Origin: Lewinellaceae bacterium
Lineage (GTDB): Bacteria; Bacteroidota; Bacteroidia; Chitinophagales; Saprospiraceae
Assembly: GCA_020636215.1 (NCBI GenBank)
Contig: JACJYG010000012.1
Location: 124,001-188,000 of the forward strand
Length of the DNA: 64,000 nt
Reading direction: 5' to 3'
Within the stretch, counting starts at the first letter, position 1, and every line of letters starts with the position of its first letter. The notes under the pieces are model-generated. The model did not search any database. It worked only from the letters and a program-made list of their open reading frames with translations, and had not been told where the DNA came from. Below, one piece after another: positions 8,754 through 16,338 of this stretch. A program made the position numbers and the translations under genes.

Positions 8754-9842
8754 CTAAAGTAGTTTTAAATATAGTGAATTATCGGTTAAGTACCAATCGA
8801 TAATTTTGGGGAAGGCAAATTTACTCAAGTTTTCCCGTTTAACGGCGAGTAGCCCTTCAGAATTGAGGGCCGCCTCATCTGTCACATTGATCTCCCAGAA
8901 GGTGGCCTGAATTTTCTGATGGGTCAGAACCTGGCTGAAAGGCCGGGAGGCCTGGCTGACTTTTGCCGAACTTTTTCCAAGCAGTTGCTGCCAGGGAGCG
9001 CTGTTACGGATAACTGTTTCATCGCTAACCGGCTGGTTTAACTCCAGCAGGGGAAACTCATAGAGGTGCTTCCAAATATCCTTTCCTACCCGCTTTTGAA
9101 TCCAAACCTGGCCTCGCTGGTTAAAGATGAGGTAGTGGAAAAAGCGGTTCTTTTTCTCGATCTTCTTTTCCTTTACGGGTAAATACTCCACCCGGCCTTG
9201 CTGAAAAGCATGGCAGCCTGTCTGCAAAGGGCAAGTAGAGCAAGACGGAGCTCTGGGGGTACAGTGCGTGGCGCCAAAGTCCATCATGGCCTGGTTGTGC
9301 GGGCCTGGCTGCTCTTTTGCAAGCAAGGCCTGTGCGATTTCGGCAAATTGTTTTTTCCCGGAACTGCTATCTACAGCTGTTTCGATACCAAAAAAGCGGG
9401 AGAGCACCCGAAAAACGTTGCCGTCCACAACTGCGTAGGGCAGGCCGAAAGCGAAAGAGGCAATGGCTGCTGCCGTGTAGGGCCCTACCCCTTTCAGGCG
9501 GAGGATACCTTCGTAGGTGGCAGGGAATTGCCCCCCCAATTCCTGTACAATATATTGGGCAGCCTGATGTAGATTGCGGGCACGCGAGTAATACCCCAGG
9601 CCTTCCCATAATTTCATGATCTCATCTTCGGATGCTTCGGCCAGGTGGTATACATCCGGGTATTGCGCCCGGAAGCGCTCGAAGTAGGGCAACCCCTGTT
9701 CCACCCGGGTTTGCTGCAGGATGATCTCGGAAAGCCAGATCAAATAGGGGTCTGCTTCTCCCTTCCAGGGCAAGGGGCGGTGGCTTTGGGCAAACCACGC
9801 CATCAATTTTTCACGAAAAAAAGCGTAACGGGCATTTGTCAT
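8754..9842 (-). CDS. mutY: A/G-specific adenine glycosylase MutY
   Basis: 362 residues from ATG 9842 (an in-frame GTG at 9905 would add 21 residues without family support). It removes adenine mispaired with 8-oxoguanine. Visible: the HhH-GPD glycosylase fold with 'EIILQQTRVEQGLPYFERF' (catalytic Glu), helix-hairpin-helix 'LRLKGVGPYTAAAIASFAF' with Asp in 'VVDGNVFRVLSRFF', and the [4Fe-4S] loop C-x6-C-x2-C-x5-C (CTPRAPSCSTCPLQTGC). The C-terminal Nudix-like domain 'YLIFNQRGQVWIQKR' recognises 8-oxoG. Confidence 0.97.
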   Translation of the reverse strand: MTNARYAFFREKLMAWFAQSHRPLPWKGEADPYLIWLSEIILQQTRVEQGLPYFERFRAQYPDVYHLAEASEDEIMKLWEGLGYYSRARNLHQAAQYIVQELGGQFPATYEGILRLKGVGPYTAAAIASFAFGLPYAVVDGNVFRVLSRFFGIETAVDSSSGKKQFAEIAQALLAKEQPGPHNQAMMDFGATHCTPRAPSCSTCPLQTGCHAFQQGRVEYLPVKEKKIEKKNRFFHYLIFNQRGQVWIQKRVGKDIWKHLYEFPLLELNQPVSDETVIRNSAPWQQLLGKSSAKVSQASRPFSQVLTHQKIQATFWEINVTDEAALNSEGLLAVKRENLSKFAFPKIIDWYLTDNSLYLKLL

Positions 9843-9919
9843 AACCGGGAAAAGATAAGCTGGATTTTTGAGATTTTCAGGATTTGAGCTTGGGGATAAA
9901 ACCACCTGCGGAAATAAAA

Positions 9920-9958
9920 AATGCAGCGACAGAAACCGGGTCGTTCTGTCGCTGCATT
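9920..9958 (-). terminator. Terminator of the sigma factor gene
   Basis: A perfect 15-bp stem (AATGCAGCGACAGAA, 9920-9934, complement at 9944-9958). Read on the minus strand it is followed by a run of five T, downstream of the ECF sigma factor gene and just ahead of mutY. Confidence 0.88.
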
Positions 9959-10046
9959 AGGCAAAATGTTTCGGCAAGCCCGGGCCGGATACCAAAACGA
10001 GTACCCGGCCATTAGGCTTGCTTCTTATGGAAATTTCAATGTCGTT

Positions 10047-10586
10047 TTAACGGGCAGCCCTTTCGCGCAATTCAGCCAGGTTTTCATACCGCTTGCTGAT
10101 AAGGTCTTTCAACTCTTTGCGGGCAAAGAAAATACGGCTCTTGACCGTGCCAAGTGGAAGCTCCAGGTGATCTGCAATCTCCTGATACTTGAAGCCGTGG
10201 TAGTGCATCAGGAAAGGGATCTTAATGCTGTCATCAAGCCCTTCGACCATATGGGTCAGCTCTTCCATCATGATATTGGATTCAGCCTTATTGGAAATAA
10301 GGACGCTCCCGGAGTTAATGTAGTACAGGTTGTCCGAAGAATCCATTATGGTGTTGGCCTTAACCTTCTTGCGATAGTTATTGATGAAGATGTTCTTCAT
10401 GATGGTGAAAAGCCACGCCTTGAAATTGGTTCCCGGGCGAAACTTTTCTTTGTTGGTTAATGCCCGGTATGCAGTCTCCTGGAAAAGATCGCGTGCGTCT
10501 TCTACATTCTTGGTCAGATTATAGGCAAAAGAATGCAGCAGGCTGGACATCTGATCTAATCGGCTATTGAATTCGGTAGTGGACAT
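10047..10586 (-). CDS. ECF-type RNA polymerase sigma factor
   Basis: 179 residues. Region 2 is at about residues 10-75 ('SFAYNLTKNVEDARDLFQET', 'NFKAWLFTIMKNIFINNYRK'). Region 4 is at about 110-165 ('YQEIADHLELPLGTVKSRIF', a helix-turn-helix for the -35 element). No anti-sigma gene is adjacent, unlike many Bacteroidota ECF genes; it has its own promoter and terminator. The target regulon cannot be told from sequence. Confidence 0.93.
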   Translation of the reverse strand: MSTTEFNSRLDQMSSLLHSFAYNLTKNVEDARDLFQETAYRALTNKEKFRPGTNFKAWLFTIMKNIFINNYRKKVKANTIMDSSDNLYYINSGSVLISNKAESNIMMEELTHMVEGLDDSIKIPFLMHYHGFKYQEIADHLELPLGTVKSRIFFARKELKDLISKRYENLAELRERAAR

Positions 10587-10628
10587 GACTATTGTTTTTT
10601 GTTTAACGCCTCAATTGCTTTGTTGAAT

Positions 10629-10659
10629 CAAAGATAAGTAATACTTAAACAAAATACAA
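10629..10659 (-). promoter_or_regulatory. Promoter of the ECF sigma gene (TTG-N20-TATCTTTG)
   Basis: On the minus strand, TTG (10657-10659), 20 nt, then TATCTTTG (10629-10636), about 42 nt before the start codon. It matches the Bacteroidota housekeeping consensus. Confidence 0.6.
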
Positions 10660-11007
10660 TTTTTCATACCTTGATTATTCTTTCATGGAAGGCTTTTTTA
10701 CTCAAGTGTCGACTTGTTTTTATTTAAATCATTGATTATCAATTTTTTATTGAAATGTCGGCGTTTAAACATTTTTATATAATTTTCAGTATTTTTTGAA
10801 AGAATGGGTTTTTTGTGGAAGTTTGAATTCTTGAATTCATACTTTTCTTCAACAAAACACGGAAATAGAGGCTATGGATGGGAGGAGAAGAGGTATGGTG
10901 TACGAATTCTGTCGAAGGGTCCAGAACGTGTTTAAATTTAGTTTTTCAGTTAATATGAGAAGGATCTCAAAGCCGCGCCGATTTGTATCGTCTCCCAGGC
11001 CTTTTAC
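10660..11007. other. AT-rich intergenic region
   Basis: About 350 bp between the ECF sigma gene and the 3' end of the LptF/G gene, strongly AT-rich from 10620 to 10860. No convincing gene is seen; the small plus-strand frame starting at 10874 runs antisense into lptF/G. It contains a sequence related to the MITE end (separate entry). Confidence 0.5.
10924..10957. repeat. Solo end related to the 14.8-kb MITE
   Basis: The 28 bases beginning GAACGTGTTTAAATTTAG match the left end of the MITE-like element (GAAGCTGTTTGAATTTAG...) at about 23 of 28 positions, including a shared downstream TTCAGTT. I found no matching right end or target duplication here, so it looks like a decayed or solo terminus. 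Confidence 0.4.
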
Positions 11008-12096
11008 CTATTTCTGCGCATTTCGCACCAGGATAATAGCCACTGCCGTGAATAGCAGATTGGGGAGCCAGATGCCCACCAGGGGGGGGATTGTCTGGCC
11101 GGTGGCGAAAACAACGGCAAACCGGGAGAAAAAGATGAACAGCGCTCCGATGCCGATACCCATAGCGAGATGCAACCCGATACCGCCCCGGACCTTTCGG
11201 GCGGCAATGGATAAGCCGATCAGCGTAAGGATAAGGATCGTAAAAGGCTCGGCTGAGCGGCGGTATTTTTCAATTTCGTATTTCTGGGTATTACCCACGC
11301 CACGCCGCCGCTGGGTATCGATATACCTGGTGAGCTCGGGAGTCGTCATCATGGTTTGCTGCTCTTTGTAATCAACAAAGTCGTTGGGCGTAAAGGCAAT
11401 AGTGGTGTCGATCTCTTTGCCACGGCCTACAACAAGCTGTTCATGCATACCGTCGAAGGTTCGAATCTCATAGTCCCGCAATTTCCATTTATCGGGCGGG
11501 CCGATCCACTCAGCTGAATTGGCCTTGAGCAGGTATACCAATTCCTCTCCTTTGAATTTTTCCAGCCGGAATTTGCGGGCGGTGCTGTCCCGCTTGCGGA
11601 AATAGTTGACGTATATCTTTGTATCTGGCGATAGAAACATGTGAACATCCTGAGTTTTGCCCTTGTCATCATCACGCCATATATAGGTGTAGACGATATC
11701 GAGGCGGATCTTGTTTCCCTTGGGTATGAAGTAGTGGTTTCCGACAAGGTGCAGGATAGTGATGAAGCTGGCGGCAATAAGATAAGGCCGCATCAGCCGC
11801 CGAAAGCTCACCCCGGCATTAAAAATAGAGATGATCTCGGAGTTGTACGCCATCCGGGAGGTGAAGAAAATGACGGCGATGAGGGTAAACAGCGGCCATA
11901 ACAGGCCGTCGATGAAGAGAATGAAATTGGGATAGTAGTCTACAAGGATCTCTTTTTTGGTAATGGGCTCTTCGATGAATTTTTCTACCTTCTCGCTGAA
12001 ATCGATGATCACGGAAATCATCGTGAAGATGAGCACCACAAAGAAGAAGGTGCTCAGAAATTTTTGGATAATATATTTGTCCAGTTTTTTTAACAT
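11008..12096 (-). CDS. LptF/LptG family permease (YjgP/YjgQ)
   Basis: 362 residues. The N-terminal segment 'KLDKYIIQKFLSTFFFVVLI' and the following membrane helices, a central soluble domain (about 100-260, 'IYVNYFRKRDSTARKFRLEK') and three C-terminal helices match the YjgP/YjgQ family. In the Lpt machine this subunit extracts LPS from the inner membrane with LptB and passes it to LptC/A. It is last in a rodA-tgt-lpt run on the minus strand. I cannot decide between LptF and LptG. Confidence 0.92.
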   Translation of the reverse strand: MLKKLDKYIIQKFLSTFFFVVLIFTMISVIIDFSEKVEKFIEEPITKKEILVDYYPNFILFIDGLLWPLFTLIAVIFFTSRMAYNSEIISIFNAGVSFRRLMRPYLIAASFITILHLVGNHYFIPKGNKIRLDIVYTYIWRDDDKGKTQDVHMFLSPDTKIYVNYFRKRDSTARKFRLEKFKGEELVYLLKANSAEWIGPPDKWKLRDYEIRTFDGMHEQLVVGRGKEIDTTIAFTPNDFVDYKEQQTMMTTPELTRYIDTQRRRGVGNTQKYEIEKYRRSAEPFTILILTLIGLSIAARKVRGGIGLHLAMGIGIGALFIFFSRFAVVFATGQTIPPLVGIWLPNLLFTAVAIILVRNAQK

Positions 12097-12174
12097 AAAT
12101 CAGCCTCGTCGCTTTTCTTTTGAATTAACATCTGCGCCCCGGAATAGGTGAAGCTCCCGAAAAGATTAACAAAA

Positions 12175-13308
12175 CTACAACCTTCTTTGCACTTCCGTTA
12201 CCATCTGGTTTTTCCAGCTCAGAAAATCACCTTCCCGGATGTGGCGCCGAGCCTCTCCTACCAGCCACAGGTAGAAGCTGAGGTTGTGGAGGCTGGCAAT
12301 CTGCATCCCCAGCAATTCCTTGCAGTGGATCAGATGCCGCAGGTAGGCCTTGCTATAATATCGGCTGGTAAGGCATGGCCCATCTTCATCAATGGGGCTG
12401 AAGTCTTCTTTCCACTTCAGGTTTTTGATGTTGATAATGCCTTTGGCTGTGTAGAGCAATCCGTGCCGGGCATTACGGGTCGGCAGCACGCAATCAAACA
12501 TGTCAATGCCTAGTGCGATACACTCCAGGATGTTTTCCGGCGTACCGACGCCCATCAGGTAACGAGGTTTGTCGCGGGGCAGAATACCACACACCAGCTC
12601 TGTCATCTCATACATTTCCGGCGCCGGTTCTCCTACCGACAACCCGCCGATGGCGTTGGCCTCCCGTTCATACGATGCGATTGTTTCCGCCGAAGCAATG
12701 CGGAGGTCTTTATAAACGCTGCCTTGCACAATAGGGAATAGGGTTTGGGCAAAGCCGTACCAGGGTTCTGTCTGGTCGAAGTGCTGGCAGCAGCGCTTCA
12801 GCCAGCGGTGGGTCAGTTCCATCGAATTCCGGGCGTATTGATAGTCGCACGGATAGGGCGTACACTCGTCGAAAGCCATGATGATGTCGGCCCCAATGGC
12901 GCGTTGTATGTCCATTGCACTTTCCGGGCTAAAAAAGTGTTTGGAGCCATCGATATGGGAACGGAACGTTACGCCTTCCTCTGTGATCTTGCGGGTGTTG
13001 CTGAGGGAATATACCTGATAACCGCCACTATCGGTCAGGATAGGGTGTGGCCAAGCGTTGAAACGGTGCAGGCCCCCCGCCTTTTGCAGAACCTCGATAC
13101 CCGGGCGCAGATAGAGGTGATACGTATTGCCCAGGATGATTTGGGCGCGCACCTCCTGCTCCAGGTCTCGTTGGGATACGCCTTTGACACTCCCAAGAGT
13201 ACCAACAGGCATAAAGATCGGGGTTTCGATGGCGCCATGGCCGGTTTCGATGAGCCCCGCCCGGGCATTAGATTGGGTATCCGTATGATGGATCGTGAAT
13301 TGGAACAA
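12175..13308 (-). CDS. tgt: tRNA-guanine transglycosylase (Tgt)
   Basis: 377 residues. It exchanges G34 of GUN-anticodon tRNAs for the queuosine precursor preQ1. Visible: 'TPIFMPVGTLGSVKGVS', 'ILTDSGGYQVYSL' (substrate-binding Asp), 'GGLSVGEP', 'YLMGVGTPENIL' and the nucleophile region 'MFDCVLPTRNARHGLL'. The usual zinc site C-x-C-x2-C...H is degenerate: the aligned segment reads GPCLTSRYYSKAYLRHL, so two of three Cys are Gly and Ser, while the distal His (SLHN) remains. I recall the same loss in other Bacteroidota Tgt proteins, so the enzyme is probably still active. Confidence 0.96.
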   Translation of the reverse strand: MFQFTIHHTDTQSNARAGLIETGHGAIETPIFMPVGTLGSVKGVSQRDLEQEVRAQIILGNTYHLYLRPGIEVLQKAGGLHRFNAWPHPILTDSGGYQVYSLSNTRKITEEGVTFRSHIDGSKHFFSPESAMDIQRAIGADIIMAFDECTPYPCDYQYARNSMELTHRWLKRCCQHFDQTEPWYGFAQTLFPIVQGSVYKDLRIASAETIASYEREANAIGGLSVGEPAPEMYEMTELVCGILPRDKPRYLMGVGTPENILECIALGIDMFDCVLPTRNARHGLLYTAKGIINIKNLKWKEDFSPIDEDGPCLTSRYYSKAYLRHLIHCKELLGMQIASLHNLSFYLWLVGEARRHIREGDFLSWKNQMVTEVQRRL

Positions 13309-13321
13309 AGCTTTCTGGTTT

Positions 13322-14761
13322 TTATGCGCGGGACTGGTGCTTATCCAGTTTTAACAATACGGCAAGCATGATGGTGAAGCCCATCAGAGAGGAGCCCCCT
13401 TTACTGATAAACGGCAGGGGTATGCCGATAATGGGCATCAACCCCATCGTCATACCGATATTGATGAAAATATGTATGAATAAAATACCGGCAATGCAAT
13501 AGGCGTAATTCCTGCCAAAGTTGTTGCGCTGTCGTTCTGCAATTACGGTGATTCGAATGAGCAGCAACAAAAACAAAACGATAATACCGAAGGTGCCGAT
13601 GAACCCCTGCTCTTCTCCTATAGTGCAAAAAATAAAGTCTGTGGATTGTTCGGGCACGTAGTTGCCCTTGGTCATAGTGCCTTTAAGGAACCCTTTGCCC
13701 TGCAGCCCGCCCGATCCGATAGCTGTTTTGGATTGCGCCAGGTTGTACAGCGAACCCCGTTCATCGCATTTGCCGGGTTGGAGCCATACATTGATACGGT
13801 CCTGTTGGTGGGGTTTTAGCACGTTATTGAAACCATAATTAGCCGCAAAAGCTACGCCACTGCCGATGAGCAGTAGCCCAAACAGCATGCTGACAAGCCG
13901 GCCATTGCGATTTTGGTACTGCAGATAACCCAATACGGCAAAAGACAGGATAGCGCCGGGCAGCACGTATTTCAGAAAGCCCTGCATGGTTAGGAAATAG
14001 GCCCCTGCCGCAGCGGCAATAGCACCGGCTACCCAGTATCTGCGCTGTTTCCCCCGGAAATGGTATGCCAGAATGATAATTGAAACAACCACTAAGGCCA
14101 ACGAAATATATTTAGGCTGAAAAACCAGGCCCATGATGAGCAATCCACCCAGCAAGCCGCCAATGATATAATAAGTAGGGGAAAGCCCTTCCCGGAAAAG
14201 TACGACCATAAAGGACAGAAACACCAGGGCGGAACCCGCATCGGGCTGTACTAAAATGAAACCGATTGGCAATGCAATGATCCCCAATGCGGTTAATTGA
14301 GATCGAGGCGTCCGCAAATCGGTAGAGTAGGCGCCCAGAAAGGCGGAAAGGGCCAGGGCTGTACCGAATTTGGCAATCTCCGATGGCTGAAAAGAAAAAC
14401 TGCCAAAGGTGAACCAGGAGCGCGCACCTTTGATCTCGGCGCCTACAATGAGCACCAGAAGCAATAGGGCGATGGAGAAAGCATAAATGGGATAGGCAAA
14501 GGTCTGCCAGAATTTCCAGTCGAACAGCATGATAAAGGCAAACAGGAGTGAACAGATACCAATCCAGATGGCTTGCTTGCCGGCACTGGTATTGAAAAAG
14601 CCCCCCCACCCCTGGCCTTGCAGCTCTTCATAACCGACGGAGTAGATCATCAACCATCCTACAATGACCAGAGCCAGCACCAGGGAAAATGCCACTGTGT
14701 CGATATGCCCCAGGATCGGGTTATTAATGCCGTTCTGCGGCGCCCTGCTTCTTCTGTTCAT
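13322..14761 (-). CDS. rodA: Rod shape-determining protein RodA (SEDS glycosyltransferase)
   Basis: 479 residues with about 10-12 hydrophobic segments. SEDS signatures: 'GARSWFTFGSFSFQPSEIAK', 'VLVQPD-AGSA'-type motif ('ILVQPDAGSALVFL'), 'QQDRINVWLQP', 'QSKTAIGSGGLQGKGFLKGT', 'VPEQSTDFIF' and 'GEEQGF', ending 'GIPLPFISKGGSSLMG'. RodA polymerises lateral-wall peptidoglycan with a class B PBP. The gene sits 14 bp before tgt and heads the run. Confidence 0.96.
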   Translation of the reverse strand: MNRRSRAPQNGINNPILGHIDTVAFSLVLALVIVGWLMIYSVGYEELQGQGWGGFFNTSAGKQAIWIGICSLLFAFIMLFDWKFWQTFAYPIYAFSIALLLLVLIVGAEIKGARSWFTFGSFSFQPSEIAKFGTALALSAFLGAYSTDLRTPRSQLTALGIIALPIGFILVQPDAGSALVFLSFMVVLFREGLSPTYYIIGGLLGGLLIMGLVFQPKYISLALVVVSIIILAYHFRGKQRRYWVAGAIAAAAGAYFLTMQGFLKYVLPGAILSFAVLGYLQYQNRNGRLVSMLFGLLLIGSGVAFAANYGFNNVLKPHQQDRINVWLQPGKCDERGSLYNLAQSKTAIGSGGLQGKGFLKGTMTKGNYVPEQSTDFIFCTIGEEQGFIGTFGIIVLFLLLLIRITVIAERQRNNFGRNYAYCIAGILFIHIFINIGMTMGLMPIIGIPLPFISKGGSSLMGFTIMLAVLLKLDKHQSRA

Positions 14762-14793
14762 CCTCAGTACTCCTTAAATTTCTATTTTCCTTA

Positions 14794-14954
14794 GAAGCTG
14801 TTTGAATTTAGTCCTTCAGTTTTATTATGCCTCTTTTTCCGCCACTCTGCGGCTTTTTTTCGCCCCGTACCTATGGGTACGAGGCTCAAAAAGAGCCTTG
14901 ATTGACGAAAAAATAGCCTATAATAAATTCTAAAAACCAAATTCAAACAGCTTC
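14794..14954. mobile_element. MITE-like element, 161 bp, 16-bp TIRs, TTA target duplication
   Basis: Perfect 16-bp terminal inverted repeats (GAAGCTGTTTGAATTT at 14794-14809 and its complement at 14939-14954) are flanked on both sides by TTA (14791-14793 and 14955-14957). The interior is itself largely palindromic (TTTATTAT...ATAATAAA, CGTACCTATGGGTACG, GGCTCAAAAAGAGCC) and has no coding capacity. The TTA duplication and G-A-x-x-x-T-G-T-T start are shared with the complete IS5-family element at 26914-27759, which suggests mobilisation by an IS5-type transposase. Confidence 0.75.
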
Positions 14955-14988
14955 TTATGCCATACCAATTAATACTTCCTATCGACTA

Positions 14989-15399
14989 TTAAAATCCTCC
15001 TACCAGTTCACGCGGCCGGATCGCATCGTCCTTAACCAGATAGATACCTGGGTAGTCTTGTTCCAGAATGTATTTCAGGCGCATCGCTTCCAGCTTACTG
15101 GTAAATGCACCGGCCCGCAATTTGTAATAGGGCTTGGCGTGCACCCAATCCACCGGGATTGAAGGGTATCGGTATTGGAAAGATTGCTTGACGCTTTCCA
15201 GGCGCTCCCGGTCGGGAGTAGCGATAATCTGGACGCGCCATCCGGTCACAAAGGATTTTGCCTTGTTGATCTCCGCGAAGCGATCCATCATAGCGCCGAT
15301 GGGAGGGTCCTCATCGATGCTGACGTTCTGTTGCGCCAGAGCCGGAATGCTGCAAAGGCTTATCAGGAAAAGGAACAATAGTCGAGCCATGTCGTTCAT
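14989..15399 (-). CDS. SPOR-domain periplasmic protein
   Basis: 136 residues with an N-terminal signal peptide (LLFLFLISLCSIPALAQ; MARL at 15390 could be the true start). A SPOR-type fold fills about residues 50-125: 'GWRVQIIATPDRERLESVKQ', 'YYKLRAGAFTSKLEAMRLKY' and 'YPGIYLVKD'. SPOR domains bind denuded septal glycan strands. It is downstream of deoC and secA on the same strand but separately spaced. Confidence 0.8.
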   Translation of the reverse strand: MNDMARLLFLFLISLCSIPALAQQNVSIDEDPPIGAMMDRFAEINKAKSFVTGWRVQIIATPDRERLESVKQSFQYRYPSIPVDWVHAKPYYKLRAGAFTSKLEAMRLKYILEQDYPGIYLVKDDAIRPRELVGGF

Positions 15400-15539
15400 T
15401 TTTGCTACTGCTTTCCCAATGAACCCATTGTGGAAAACAAGGCAAATATACTACATTTTGCCAGGACTGTACTAAATGTTGGCAGTGTCTAATGAGCCGG
15501 TTAAAAAATGGCTAGAATGGCCAGGAGAATGATAAGATA

Positions 15540-16184
15540 CTAGCTAACGATAGCAATTCCCGAGGAACTACCAATGCGGCTGGCGCCGGCCTCGATGAAT
15601 CGCTCGGCTTCTAAGCGGGTTCTGATACCTCCCGAGGCTTTGATTTTTGCCTTGTCGCCGACCAGGCTTTTGAGCAGTTTTACGGCTTCCAGGGTAGCGC
15701 CCTGGCCGTTGAAGCCGGTAGAAGTTTTTACGAAATCAACGCCCGAATGAAGCACAATTTCACAGAGTTTAGTGATTTCCTTCTCGGTGAGCAGAGCGGT
15801 TTCCAGAATGATCTTGATGGATTTGCCTTTCATGTGGACGGCGGTGCACATGCTGTCCACATCGTTGGCGACGAAATTCCAGTTGCCGTCTTTGACGGCG
15901 CAGATATTCACTACCGCATCAACTTCATCGGCGCCTTCATCGATAGCGCGCTTGATCTCTTCCACTTTTGATGGCGTAGTAGTATACCCCATCGGGAAGC
16001 CGATCACAGTAGCTATTTTGACGGGCTTTCCTTCCAGCACAGAAGCAGCATACTTCACATAAAAGGGCGGTACACATACCGCATAAAAGCCGTATTGGGC
16101 CGCTTCATCACAAATCTTCTTAATCTCTTTGGCCGTACAATCTGGTTTCAAGATTGTGTGGTCGATATAACTCGCCAGGTTCAT
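15540..16184 (-). CDS. deoC: Deoxyribose-phosphate aldolase
   Basis: 214 residues. It cleaves 2-deoxyribose-5-phosphate to glyceraldehyde-3-phosphate and acetaldehyde. The TIM-barrel motifs are present: 'YIDHTILKPDCT', 'VCVPPFYVKYA', 'VIGFPMGYTT', 'GADEVDAVVNI' (catalytic Asp region), 'DFVKTSTGF' (Schiff-base Lys) and 'KASGGIRT' (second Lys), ending 'ASRIGSSSG'. It lies 155 bp downstream of secA. Confidence 0.97.
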   Translation of the reverse strand: MNLASYIDHTILKPDCTAKEIKKICDEAAQYGFYAVCVPPFYVKYAASVLEGKPVKIATVIGFPMGYTTTPSKVEEIKRAIDEGADEVDAVVNICAVKDGNWNFVANDVDSMCTAVHMKGKSIKIILETALLTEKEITKLCEIVLHSGVDFVKTSTGFNGQGATLEAVKLLKSLVGDKAKIKASGGIRTRLEAERFIEAGASRIGSSSGIAIVS

Positions 16185-16338
16185 CCTCTTCTCGGGTTTA
16201 GTCGCTGGAAGATAGAGCGGGGGGGGCGCTATGTGCTTCCAAAACGCTGCAATATATCATAAAAAACGCTTCCACACACTATTTACCCGCGCTTTTTGGA
16301 TAGTGAAGAGCAGGGTAGTCCGAAGCCCGGCATTATAC

